38,707 nt of DNA, taken from the NCBI GenBank assembly GCA_013388515.1, contig JACAFC010000047.1, positions 1 through 38,707 of the forward strand, read 5' to 3'. Both the position numbers and the translations under genes were made by a program. The stretch is from Ignavibacteriaceae bacterium (lineage in GTDB: Bacteria; Bacteroidota; Ignavibacteria; Ignavibacteriales; Ignavibacteriaceae). Position 1 is the stretch's first letter. The number at the start of each line of letters is the position of its first letter. The notes under the pieces were generated by a model, which was not told the DNA's origin, did not search any database, and saw only the letters and a list, made by a program, of their open reading frames with translations. Below, piece by piece: positions 1 through 7,853 of the stretch.

Positions 1-1230
1 CTCAATACCTGTTCCTTTAGCGAGTTCTTCTCTGCCTTTTTCAGTGAGGTCAATTGTATTATTTTTTTCATCAATGACGAAATAGAGTTCATCATCAATT
101 ATGTGCATATTTTTGGCTTTTTCACGTAAAAATTCAAGCTCAGTTTCTTGTACTAACTTTTTGTGGGCTGGTTCGCTTAACACCTTAGCCAGTTTGCTGT
201 GTTTGGGTAACCCGCGCTGAGCACGAAGAAGCAGCTTTCCAGCTTCATTTATATCCTTGTTATTTTCATCATTAAGGATTGTTTCCGCTTCTGAAACAAT
301 TTTTGAAACAAGATTTGATTGAACTCTATATAGTCTTTCAATTCTTGGTTTCATCTCATTAAACTTATGATCATCAACATCTACTGGGCCAGAAATAATT
401 AATGGAGTACGCGCTTCATCAATTAGCACTGAGTCAACTTCATCAACTATTGCAAAATTGTGTTTCCTTTGCACCTGGAATTCTTTATCAATTGCCATAT
501 TATCGCGCAGATAATCAAATCCAAATTCGTTATTAGTCCCATAGGTAATATCACAATTGTATTGAATCTTCCGCTGTTCAGGATTCATTGTATTTAGTAT
601 AACACCAACTGTAAGTCCGTGAAACTTGTAGATCTCTCCCATCCATTCGCTGTCACGAAGAGCTAAGTAATCATTTACGGTAACAAGATGCACTCCCCTA
701 CCTGTTAATGCATTAAGGTAAAGCGGCAGCGTTGCAACTAAAGTTTTACCTTCGCCTGTAGCCATTTCTGCTATTTTGCCTTGATGTAAAACAATGCCTC
801 CCATAAGTTGGACATCATATGGAACCATTTCCCAAGTAATTTTATTGCCGGCAACTGTCCAGGATTTTCCAACAAGTTTTTCGCATGTGCATTTTACCAC
901 AGCAAAAGCTTCAGGCAGAATCTCATTCAATATTTCTTCATACTCGTTGTTTAACTGTTCTTCAAGGTTATCAAGTTCATCGTAGGCAGCATTTCTATCA
1001 AAATCTTCATTTGATTGAAGTTTAGATTTTAATTCGGCAATTTTTTGATGAGTTTCCGCTGTATGCTTATTGATTCTTTCTTTAAATTCTAATGTTTTTG
1101 CAGCTAATTGAGATTCAGAAAGGTTTTTAATTTTTTCATATTCAGCATTAATTTCAGCAACTATTGGCCAAAGTTCTTTTATATCTCTAGAATGTTTGTC
1201 ACCGAATATTTTCTTTAAAATACTTAGCAT
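1..1230 (-). CDS. secA: Preprotein translocase ATPase SecA, N-terminal 410 residues (cut by window edge)
   Basis: SecA is the cytoplasmic motor that drives unfolded preproteins through SecYEG. The reverse-strand translation starts at the ATG at 1230 with [20 protein letters not shown], typical of SecA. The nucleotide-binding domain shows the Walker A motif MATGEGKT at about residues 155-162, the following [20 protein letters not shown] segment, and the DEAD-type Walker B motif as DEVDS at about 263-267, followed by [15 protein letters not shown]. The reading frame is open to base 1, so the C-terminal half, including the scaffold, zinc-binding tail and the rest of motor domain 2, lies outside the window. 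Bases 1231-1435 upstream contain no gene and I could not pick out a convincing promoter there. Confidence 0.97.
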   Translation of the reverse strand, partial: MLSILKKIFGDKHSRDIKELWPIVAEINAEYEKIKNLSESQLAAKTLEFKERINKHTAETHQKIAELKSKLQSNEDFDRNAAYDELDNLEEQLNNEYEEILNEILPEAFAVVKCTCEKLVGKSWTVAGNKITWEMVPYDVQLMGGIVLHQGKIAEMATGEGKTLVATLPLYLNALTGRGVHLVTVNDYLALRDSEWMGEIYKFHGLTVGVILNTMNPEQRKIQYNCDITYGTNNEFGFDYLRDNMAIDKEFQVQRKHNFAIVDEVDSVLIDEARTPLIISGPVDVDDHKFNEMKPRIERLYRVQSNLVSKIVSEAETILNDENNKDINEAGKLLLRAQRGLPKHSKLAKVLSEPAHKKLVQETELEFLREKAKNMHIIDDELYFVIDEKNNTIDLTEKGREELAKGTGIE

Positions 1231-1435
1231 CTAATAATCTCTCCAAGAAAAGTGTGAATTCTCATAAAAATCTATTGTATTTAACCAAATCAATAGAAGC
1301 GTATTTATATTAAATAGAGTCAAAATTAACTATTGAGGTTTTGAAATGCAATTTAGGAAATGATTGTTTAAATCAGACTTTACTCTTTAATTATTCGTAC
1401 CACGAAGATACAAAGTATGTGATGATGTAAGTCAG

Positions 1436-2551
1436 CTAATTCCTCTTTGATTTGATTTGTTTTTTTCCAGTCCACACTGCCAAATCATTGGTTATTTTTA
1501 CTTTATGCAAACCTTTATCAGTACCAACCCACATGTAAATTCCGTCAAAGAATAATGATTGAACCTGCGCTGAAGTAATACTTGTTTGGTTCAAATCGAC
1601 AGTAAAAATTTTCTTAGTTATTCTATCAATCAATACAAAACCTTTTCCGTACTCCTTTTTATTTCTTTTGTCAAAAGCGTATACCGCAGCCCAAATTATA
1701 TTACCTGTTTTTTCAAGACAATAAACTCCATTTCCAGGTAATCCATCTTGTTTAGAAATTCTATCCCAATCTAACTTTCTGTTAAACTTATAAATTCCTC
1801 CGACATTAAATTCGGGCTGTTGTTGAGTAATAAACTCATCAGTAGCTATCCAAACATTTTTTCCATCAAAAAGAAAATCGGATATTGAAACAGCATCTCC
1901 ATCAGAGTTGAAACCTTTTTTATTATTAATAAAGGTCCATGCTCCGGAAGAATCTTTAAGCATTTTATTAAATATATGAACCCCAGATTCGGAACCAAAC
2001 CAAACTAAACTATCGCCGTCTAATTCGATCGCTTTAATCGTATTGGTTTTGGGGTCATTATTTTTGGTTAAATCAAACTCTGTAAATCTCTGTTTCTTAA
2101 CATCCAGCTTAGTCAAATTTTTGAAACGGCCAATCCAAAGAGTATTTGTTTTGGAATCGTAACACAAAGAACGAATCCAGTTTCCCATTTCACCGCCAAC
2201 AGCAAATTTTCTTTTCTTCCATGAGTTGCGTTTTTTATCGTAAGTAAATAAACCTTCAATTGAGCCCGCCCAAACATAATCTTCGCTGACCGCTATGCAT
2301 GAAAAAAGGTCATTGTCCAGTGCATTATTTGAAGTAGAAAAATTTAGCCATGTGCCATCTTTTTTCGAGTATCTGTAAATTCCTTGACCGTAAGTTGCAA
2401 TCCAAATATATCCCTGCTCTGATTTTATCGCAGTTACCGAAGCATTTTGAAGTACAAGTTCAGTGGATGTCTGAGGAAAAGAATTCACTGAATAGATAAA
2501 CATGAAAAACAGAATCAATGCGAATTCAAAAATGAGTGTGATTTTATTCAT
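1436..2551 (-). CDS. Secreted beta-propeller protein with two-component-regulator-type repeats
   Basis: A 371-residue protein with an N-terminal signal peptide (about residues 1-27, hydrophobic LIFEFALILFFMFIYSV followed by NSFPQ). The body is made of repeats of about 40-50 residues with the pattern 'IWIATYGQGIYRY', 'VWAGSIEGLFTYD', 'LWIGRFKNLTKLD', 'VWFGSESGVHIFN', 'VWIATDEF', 'MWVGTDKGLHKV'. This is the signature of the Reg_prop/WD40-like propeller found as the periplasmic sensor domain of Bacteroidota hybrid kinases. Here it stands alone, with no transmembrane or kinase part, so it is probably a periplasmic or surface binding protein. The ligand cannot be inferred. The start is ATG at 2551. 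The 48-nt gap to the lipM-like gene upstream makes co-transcription possible. Confidence 0.75.
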   Translation of the reverse strand: MNKITLIFEFALILFFMFIYSVNSFPQTSTELVLQNASVTAIKSEQGYIWIATYGQGIYRYSKKDGTWLNFSTSNNALDNDLFSCIAVSEDYVWAGSIEGLFTYDKKRNSWKKRKFAVGGEMGNWIRSLCYDSKTNTLWIGRFKNLTKLDVKKQRFTEFDLTKNNDPKTNTIKAIELDGDSLVWFGSESGVHIFNKMLKDSSGAWTFINNKKGFNSDGDAVSISDFLFDGKNVWIATDEFITQQQPEFNVGGIYKFNRKLDWDRISKQDGLPGNGVYCLEKTGNIIWAAVYAFDKRNKKEYGKGFVLIDRITKKIFTVDLNQTSITSAQVQSLFFDGIYMWVGTDKGLHKVKITNDLAVWTGKKQIKSKRN

Positions 2552-2599
2552 ATTTGCATTTAATTTGAAAAATAATCTTAGGTTAGAGTATACTTTAAC

Positions 2600-3358
2600 T
2601 CAACTATCTACTTCGCTAGCCTGTGCATACTTTTCTTCAAACTTAAAATTAAACTGATCTTCAAAGCCCAATTTTATGCAATTCATTAATCGGGAATAAT
2701 CAATTTGCTGATTGAGGATGGTAAACAAATCTGTTGTTTTTGCAGATAACTTTTCTTTCATTTCTGCAGCTACCTCCTGTGGCATATTTAAATAGTCAAC
2801 AATCCGAATATGATAGTTACCACAGAGTATAGAACCATGCTGCAAAACATTGTGCTGCATCTTTTTTTGAGCACTGCCCACCAGTTTCCTTCCATTTAAT
2901 TTTATTTCACTTTTTGCAGGAACAGCAAAACATAAAGAAGCTAGCTGTCCTTTATAAAAATTTGGAAAATCTGGTTGGATATTTTCCATTTCAAGTTTGG
3001 AAAGAGCATGGTTATACTGAACTAAGCCTTTCAATATTGCTACATTAATTTCTTTGTAAAGATTTTTACACCTAAATGAATTTTCTACTGGATAGATTAC
3101 GGAATATGTAAGTTCTTCAGCATGAAGAATAGCACGCCCGCCTGTTGGACGAAATACTACATCAATATTATCATGCTTTGCTTTTTCGATATTTATTTCA
3201 CTTTCATTTTGATTTGCACCAAGTGAGATACAATAAGGTTTCCACTGGTAGAATCGTAATATTGCTTCCTCTTTATCACATTTGCCGGCGAGCAAAATAT
3301 CGCTATCCATATTATACTTACCATTATTCGAACCGGAGTAAATTATTCGCCAGTTCAC
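2600..3358 (-). CDS. lipM: Octanoyl-[carrier protein]:protein transferase, LipM-like (lipoate ligase A fold)
   Basis: A 252-residue member of the biotin/lipoate A/B ligase family. It shows the conserved FRPTGGRAILHAEELTYS block (about 69-86) and the NGRKLVGSAQKK block with the conserved Lys at 158, then LQHGSIL. Cys143 in SLCFAVP lies where LipM octanoyltransferases have their acyl-thioester nucleophile ('CF.APS....GRK..GSAQ'), so I favour an octanoyltransferase that loads lipoyl domains from octanoyl-ACP over an ATP-dependent LplA. The C-terminal LplA accessory domain is absent, consistent with this. The start is GTG at 3358, which overlaps the lpxA stop by 4 nt (GTGA), suggesting translational coupling to the lipid A genes. 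Confidence 0.8.
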   Translation of the reverse strand: MNWRIIYSGSNNGKYNMDSDILLAGKCDKEEAILRFYQWKPYCISLGANQNESEINIEKAKHDNIDVVFRPTGGRAILHAEELTYSVIYPVENSFRCKNLYKEINVAILKGLVQYNHALSKLEMENIQPDFPNFYKGQLASLCFAVPAKSEIKLNGRKLVGSAQKKMQHNVLQHGSILCGNYHIRIVDYLNMPQEVAAEMKEKLSAKTTDLFTILNQQIDYSRLMNCIKLGFEDQFNFKFEEKYAQASEVDS

Positions 3359-4131
3359 TTGCCGATTAATCCTCTTTTACTAGCCCGGATAAAATCTATA
3401 GCTTGCTTTACAAATTGATTGCTACTTAATTCTGCTTCAGCTTTTTGCAAAGCCTGTGACACATTCAAAGAATGATCATAAATTAAATTATAAAATTTCT
3501 TCAGTGCTTCTATATCAGAATTAGCGAAGCCTCGCCTTCGAAGACCTATAATATTAAGTCCAGCAAATTTTAATGGTTCCTGAGCAGCAAGTATAAAAGG
3601 CGGCAAGTCTTGAGTGATTCTAAAGCCCCCGCCTGTCATCGAGTGTCGTCCAACTTTGCAAAATTGATGTACTGGAGTCATACCGCCAATAATTGCATAA
3701 TCCTCAACAATAACGTGACCAGCAACTTGGACTCCGTTTGCAAGGATACAATTATCACCAATAATAGTATCATGAGCCACATGTGTATATGCCATCAGTA
3801 AACAATTTTTTCCAATTCTTGAAAAACCTGTGGATTTAGTTCCTCTATGACAAGTAACATATTCATGAATTGTAGTATCATCATCAATAATAAACAGAGA
3901 TTCCTCATTTCTAAAACCCAAATCTTGAGGTACGTGTGCAATTGACGCGGCTTGATAAATTTTTACTCTATTACCAATACGTGCACCGTCGTAAAGTACT
4001 GCGTGCGGACCGATGCTGCAGTCATCACCTATTTCTACGTTGTCTTTGATAATTGCATAAGCATCAACGGTAATATTTTTTCCAAGTTTAGCTTTAGAAC
4101 TTATGATTGCGGTAGGATGAATATTTTGCAT
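3355..4131 (-). CDS. lpxA: Acyl-ACP--UDP-N-acetylglucosamine O-acyltransferase LpxA
   Basis: First enzyme of lipid A biosynthesis, transferring a 3-hydroxyacyl chain to UDP-GlcNAc in the cytoplasm. The N-terminal two thirds are left-handed beta-helix hexapeptide repeats (IHPTAIISSKAKLGKNITVDAYAII, then IGDDCSIGPHAVL). The catalytic His is in AYTHVAHDTIIGDN (His120 when counted from the chosen Met), matching His125 of the E. coli enzyme. GMTPVHQFCKVGRHSMTGGG and the helical C-terminus are also typical. The chosen start, ATG at 4131, gives 258 residues and begins just after the lpxC-fabZ stop. An ATG at 4146 and a TTG at 4167 are in frame upstream, and 4146 is a reasonable alternative with an 11-nt overlap. 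It lies in the usual Bacteroidota order lpxD - lpxC/fabZ - lpxA. Confidence 0.95.
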   Translation of the reverse strand: MQNIHPTAIISSKAKLGKNITVDAYAIIKDNVEIGDDCSIGPHAVLYDGARIGNRVKIYQAASIAHVPQDLGFRNEESLFIIDDDTTIHEYVTCHRGTKSTGFSRIGKNCLLMAYTHVAHDTIIGDNCILANGVQVAGHVIVEDYAIIGGMTPVHQFCKVGRHSMTGGGFRITQDLPPFILAAQEPLKFAGLNIIGLRRRGFANSDIEALKKFYNLIYDHSLNVSQALQKAEAELSSNQFVKQAIDFIRASKRGLIGK

Positions 4132-4135
4132 AGTA

Positions 4136-5551
4136 TTAAATCCCATTTGATTTTTGTTCTTTATCAACCACGCCAGCCATAAACTCGGCTTCAGCTACTA
4201 AATTCTCATTAACAAATGCTCTTCCCTTCATATTAAAGATTTTACTTTTTCTGCTGGTCATCTCAACTTCGAGGTACAAAGTATCACCAGGTACAACAGG
4301 TTTTCTAAACTTTGCGTTATTAATTTGCATAAAATAAACAAGCTTATCTTGAAAGTCGGTAAAAGAATTTAACAGCATAATACCACCTGTTTGCGCCATA
4401 GCTTCTATTATCAAAACTCCCGGCATAATTGGCTGGCCAGGAAAGTGCCCAGGGAAGAAAGGTTCATTTACAGTTACAGATTTTACACCAATCACTTTTT
4501 TATCCAGTTCAAGATGTGTGATCTTATCTACAAGTAAAAATGGGTAGCGATGAGGCAATATTTTTTGAATAGCATTAACATCAAAAACTACACCTTCTTT
4601 TTTTACCAGCTGATATTTCTTAACTATTTTTTTCTGTTGGTATAGTTTCCTTACTTGTTTAGCAAATTCGACATTAGCTTTATGGCCGGGCCTTGCTGCA
4701 AGAATTTGAGCTTTTATTGGAGCGCCAATTAGAGCCAAGTCACCAAGCAGATCGAGAAGTTTATGACGTACTGGCTCGTTTCTATATCGTAATTCTTTAT
4801 TGTTCAGAATGTTATTCTCACCAATTGTAATTTTTTGTTTAATACCTATTTTGTTTCTTAATTTTTCCAGCTCATCTTCACTTGCTTTATGATCGACAAT
4901 TACAACAGCATTATCTATATCTCCACCTTTTATTAATCCTTGATCTGCTAAAGATTCAACTTCACTTAGAAAACAAAATGTTCTTGCAGAAGAGAATTCA
5001 TTTACAAATTCTTTTTCCAAATCGAACATTCCTGTATGCTGGCTGCCAAGAGCAGGGTTTTGATAGTCTACCATAACAGTTACTCTGTAACCATCTAAAG
5101 GTAATGCAACTATATCAATTTGTTTGTTTTCGTCATGGTACATTACGGTTTCATCAATTATCAGATAATCTTTAGGAGCGTTTTGCTGAACAAAACCAGC
5201 TTTAAGCAAAATATCAACATAAGGTTTAGCACTTCCATCTCCGATTGGAGGTTCGATGCCGTCCAACTCGATAATTATATTATCGATTTGTAAACCAACA
5301 ATTGCTGCTAATACATGTTCAACGGTGTAAACCTTTGCTTCGCCAATACCAAGTGTTGTTCCTCTTGAAATATCAACTACGTTATCTGAAGTTGCAGGAA
5401 TTTCAGGAGAGCCGCCTAAATCAGTTCTCACAAATTTAATACCTGTATTTTCCTGCGAAGGTTTAAATGTCATTGTACATGAAGTACCAGTGTGCAGACC
5501 AATTCCCGACATGGAAACCGAATTTGCAATTGTTCGCTGTTGTTCTAGCAT
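4136..5551 (-). CDS. Bifunctional UDP-3-O-acyl-N-acetylglucosamine deacetylase / 3-hydroxyacyl-ACP dehydratase (LpxC-FabZ fusion)
   Basis: A 471-residue natural fusion. Residues about 1-305 are LpxC, the zinc deacetylase committing to lipid A synthesis: EHVLAAI with His79, then RHKLLDLLGDLAL with His263 and Asp267 as the other expected zinc ligands, and ARPGHKAN with His290. After a basic linker, residues about 325-465 are the hot-dog-fold dehydratase FabZ: ILPHRYPFLLVDKI, then FPGHFPGQPIMPGVL with catalytic His369 and EAMAQTGG with Glu383. Both active sites are intact. The start is ATG at 5551, preceded by the strong Shine-Dalgarno AAGGAAAG. Such fusions are known across Bacteroidota/Chlorobi, and the arrangement joins the lipid A and fatty-acid elongation steps that compete for 3-hydroxyacyl-ACP. 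Confidence 0.96.
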   Translation of the reverse strand: MLEQQRTIANSVSMSGIGLHTGTSCTMTFKPSQENTGIKFVRTDLGGSPEIPATSDNVVDISRGTTLGIGEAKVYTVEHVLAAIVGLQIDNIIIELDGIEPPIGDGSAKPYVDILLKAGFVQQNAPKDYLIIDETVMYHDENKQIDIVALPLDGYRVTVMVDYQNPALGSQHTGMFDLEKEFVNEFSSARTFCFLSEVESLADQGLIKGGDIDNAVVIVDHKASEDELEKLRNKIGIKQKITIGENNILNNKELRYRNEPVRHKLLDLLGDLALIGAPIKAQILAARPGHKANVEFAKQVRKLYQQKKIVKKYQLVKKEGVVFDVNAIQKILPHRYPFLLVDKITHLELDKKVIGVKSVTVNEPFFPGHFPGQPIMPGVLIIEAMAQTGGIMLLNSFTDFQDKLVYFMQINNAKFRKPVVPGDTLYLEVEMTSRKSKIFNMKGRAFVNENLVAEAEFMAGVVDKEQKSNGI

Positions 5552-5662
5552 GAACTTTCCTTTATGATTAAAGATAATTTTAGATTTTATTTAATGATAT
5601 TTTTAAAATAGTAAGATGGGTATCTAAATACAAAAAAAGTTGCTAAAATGAATTTTTTAGTA

Positions 5663-6715
5663 TTAACTTTTTTCCAGATTGGAAAGTCTCTCTTCAAGTT
5701 TCTTAACCTGATTTTCGAGAGTTTGAATTTTTGCAGCATAGTTTGGGAGTGCCCTCAAATGAGCCTCTTGTTTTAATGCGGTACTCACTTCCTTTGCGGG
5801 TGAACCAAAATATGACCCCGACTTAGAAATGCCTTTTGACACTCCTGATTGTGCTAACAATGTTACTCTATCTGTTATCTCAATGTGCCCAACCACCCCA
5901 ACTTGGCCTGCTACAAGACAATTTTTTCCAATTTTAGTACTTCCAGAAATTCCTGCTTGAGCTGCAATAGCTGTATTTTCTCCAATTACTACATTATGAG
6001 CAACTTGAACAAGATTATCAATTTTGACACCTTTCTTAATAATCGTAGCTCCTGTAGAGGCTCTATCAATGCACATATTGGCGCCTAGTTCAACATCATC
6101 TTCAACTTTAACTATACCAATTTGATGAATTTTATGAAATACACCATTTTCATCGGGATCATATCCAAATCCATCTGAACCAACAACAGTTCCTGAATGT
6201 ATAATCACTCTGTTTCCGATTATGCATTTCTCACGAATAGTAACGTTAGAAAATAACAAACAGTTATCACCCACTGCAACGTCATCGTGAATAACTGTAT
6301 TATGAAAGATTCTAACATCATTGCCTAAAACACAGCCGGCAGAAATTACAACATTTTTACCAATGGCAGCATTACGTCCAATTTTTACTGTTGGGTGGAT
6401 GTACGCAGTTGGGTCAATACCCTCAAGTTTGAACTCTGGATTGAAGTAATGATTTATAACTTTAAAGAATGCTTTGTTTGGATCGGCTACTTCAATGTAT
6501 ACGATATCATCTCTTGTTCTATTGAATCCATTTCTTACCAAAATGGCAGAAGCATTGGTGCTAGAAAAATATTTATCGTATGCTGGTAAATAAAGAAAGG
6601 TCAAGTCGCCGGATTTTGCTTCCTCAATTTTTGCAAGATTATCAATTTCAATTTCTTCATTCCCAATAACCTTGCCTGAAACTAGTTCAGCAATTTCCTT
6701 TAATTTAATTTTCAT
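5663..6715 (-). CDS. lpxD: UDP-3-O-(3-hydroxyacyl)glucosamine N-acyltransferase LpxD
   Basis: Third lipid A enzyme, adding the N-linked 3-hydroxyacyl chain to the LpxC product. It has 350 residues. An N-terminal uridine-binding domain (about 1-100, MKIKLKEIAELVSGKVIGNE) is followed by a left-handed beta-helix of hexapeptide repeats from IHPTVKIGRNAAIGKNVVIS onward. The catalytic His is His240 in NLVQVAHNVVIGEN, equivalent to E. coli His239. GSDGFGY is also family-typical. The last ~30 residues (IQTLENQVKKLEERLSNLEKS) are a heptad coiled coil, probably part of trimerisation. The start is ATG at 6715, 8 nt after the upstream skp-like stop. 111 nt separate it from lpxC-fabZ. Confidence 0.95.
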   Translation of the reverse strand: MKIKLKEIAELVSGKVIGNEEIEIDNLAKIEEAKSGDLTFLYLPAYDKYFSSTNASAILVRNGFNRTRDDIVYIEVADPNKAFFKVINHYFNPEFKLEGIDPTAYIHPTVKIGRNAAIGKNVVISAGCVLGNDVRIFHNTVIHDDVAVGDNCLLFSNVTIREKCIIGNRVIIHSGTVVGSDGFGYDPDENGVFHKIHQIGIVKVEDDVELGANMCIDRASTGATIIKKGVKIDNLVQVAHNVVIGENTAIAAQAGISGSTKIGKNCLVAGQVGVVGHIEITDRVTLLAQSGVSKGISKSGSYFGSPAKEVSTALKQEAHLRALPNYAAKIQTLENQVKKLEERLSNLEKS

Positions 6716-6723
6716 TTACAAAC

Positions 6724-7242
6724 TTATTTAAGTTTTAATTTCTCTAAAACTAATGCGGTAACATCATATTCTTCTTTAGCAAACAAAAGCATCACATCAC
6801 CGCTTCTGTCAAAAACAAAATCCAGTTCTTCATCTTTAGCGACTTCATTTATTGCATTAAATACTTTATTCTGAACCGGCTTCATTATTTCATCTTGTTT
6901 CTGAAATAATTCTCCGTTAGTTCCAAATTTCTTATCCCTAAATTCACCGACTTGTTGTTCTAATTTAACCAGTTCGGACTCCAACTCTGCCCGTGTTTGA
7001 TCTGACATAATTAATTTGCGTTTTTCATAATCATCATATTTTGTTTTCCAGTTATTTTCAAGCTTTGCAAGTTCAACCTGCCACTCTTGAATTAATGCAT
7101 CAAGTTTTTGTCTAGCATCTTGAGCATCAGGGAACTTATCCATAATAGAATCAGAATCAACATATCCAATTTTTAGCTGGGCATTTAGCTGAGGTGTAAA
7201 TAAAACAGCAATAGAAAATGCAATGAGCAGAAATTTTTTCAT
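6724..7242 (-). CDS. Periplasmic chaperone, OmpH/Skp family (copy 2)
   Basis: A 172-residue protein with a clear signal peptide (MKKFLLIAFSIAVLFTPQLNAQ, cleavage after NA). The mature start is LKIGYVDSDSIMDKFPDA, the usual Skp opening strand, followed by long charged helices (WQVELAKLENNWKTKYDDYEK) forming the tentacle arms and a closing strand LDFVFDRSGDVMLLFAKEEYDVT. Skp trimers hold unfolded outer-membrane proteins for the BAM complex. The start at 7242 is preceded by AGGTGAT. It is one of two tandem paralogues next to bamA. The pair share the C-terminal pattern 'Q.VFDKSGDIILLYADSSFDIT' only approximately, so this is an old duplication. Confidence 0.9.
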   Translation of the reverse strand: MKKFLLIAFSIAVLFTPQLNAQLKIGYVDSDSIMDKFPDAQDARQKLDALIQEWQVELAKLENNWKTKYDDYEKRKLIMSDQTRAELESELVKLEQQVGEFRDKKFGTNGELFQKQDEIMKPVQNKVFNAINEVAKDEELDFVFDRSGDVMLLFAKEEYDVTALVLEKLKLK

Positions 7243-7296
7243 AATATCACCTGATCAAATTAAAATATTTAATTACCGAACCAATTTTCTATGAGA

Positions 7297-7821
7297 TTAG
7301 TTACCTCTTTTAAGTTTGTCCAATACTTGATAAGTAATATCGAAAGATGAATCTGCATACAACAAAATTATATCACCACTTTTATCGAAAACAAACTGCA
7401 TTCCTTCCCGCTTAGCAACTTCTTCAATAGCTTTATAAATTTTTTCTTTGACGGGATTAAATAACTCTTCCTGTTTCTTGTATATTTCTCCAGTTCCTTG
7501 TCCAAATTTTTGTCGTCTAAAATCAATTAAAGACTGTTCTTGAGCAATGAGTTTTTGTTGAGCAGATAATTTTTTATCATCAGGCATGGTATTAGCTTGT
7601 TTCTGATAATCAGCTAAAGCTTGCTGATAAGCTTGAGTCATGCTGTCTAATTGAGCAGTCCATTTATTTGTCAGGGCATCCAGGTCACCTTGTGCTTTGA
7701 TTGATTCAGGAAGTTGAGTTAGTATAGTTTGAGAATCTACATAACCTAACTTTTGGGTTGTTTGCCCATATACGATTGTGCTGAATAAAAATGCAGCAAA
7801 AAGAAAGATGTATTTGTTCAC
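7297..7821 (-). CDS. Periplasmic chaperone, OmpH/Skp family (copy 1)
   Basis: A 174-residue Skp-type protein with signal peptide MNKYIFLFAAFLFSTIVYGQ and mature start KLGYVDSQTILTQLPES. The central helices carry the motif KIYKAIEEVAKREG and the end is MQFVFDKSGDIILLYADSS. The GTG start at 7821 is preceded by AAAGGTAAACAAC, a usable Shine-Dalgarno site. It sits 32 nt downstream of bamA, in the conserved order bamA - skp - skp - lpxD, so it is expected to work with BamA in outer-membrane protein assembly. Why two copies are kept is unclear; they may form hetero-oligomers or have different client sets (inference). Confidence 0.9.
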   Translation of the reverse strand: MNKYIFLFAAFLFSTIVYGQTTQKLGYVDSQTILTQLPESIKAQGDLDALTNKWTAQLDSMTQAYQQALADYQKQANTMPDDKKLSAQQKLIAQEQSLIDFRRQKFGQGTGEIYKKQEELFNPVKEKIYKAIEEVAKREGMQFVFDKSGDIILLYADSSFDITYQVLDKLKRGN

Positions 7822-7853
7822 GTTGTTTACCTTTATTGATTAATGAAAAAAAA

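Noticed and set aside
2583-2598. Near-palindrome TTAGAGTATACTTTAA between the lipM-like and propeller genes
   Set aside because: It is short, AT-only apart from two pairs, and has no T-run or promoter context. Such sequences are common by chance in this AT-rich DNA.
4136-5551. LpxC-FabZ fusion as an assembly or frameshift artefact
   Set aside because: Both active sites and the linker are continuous in one frame, and this fusion is a known feature of the Bacteroidota/Chlorobi group.
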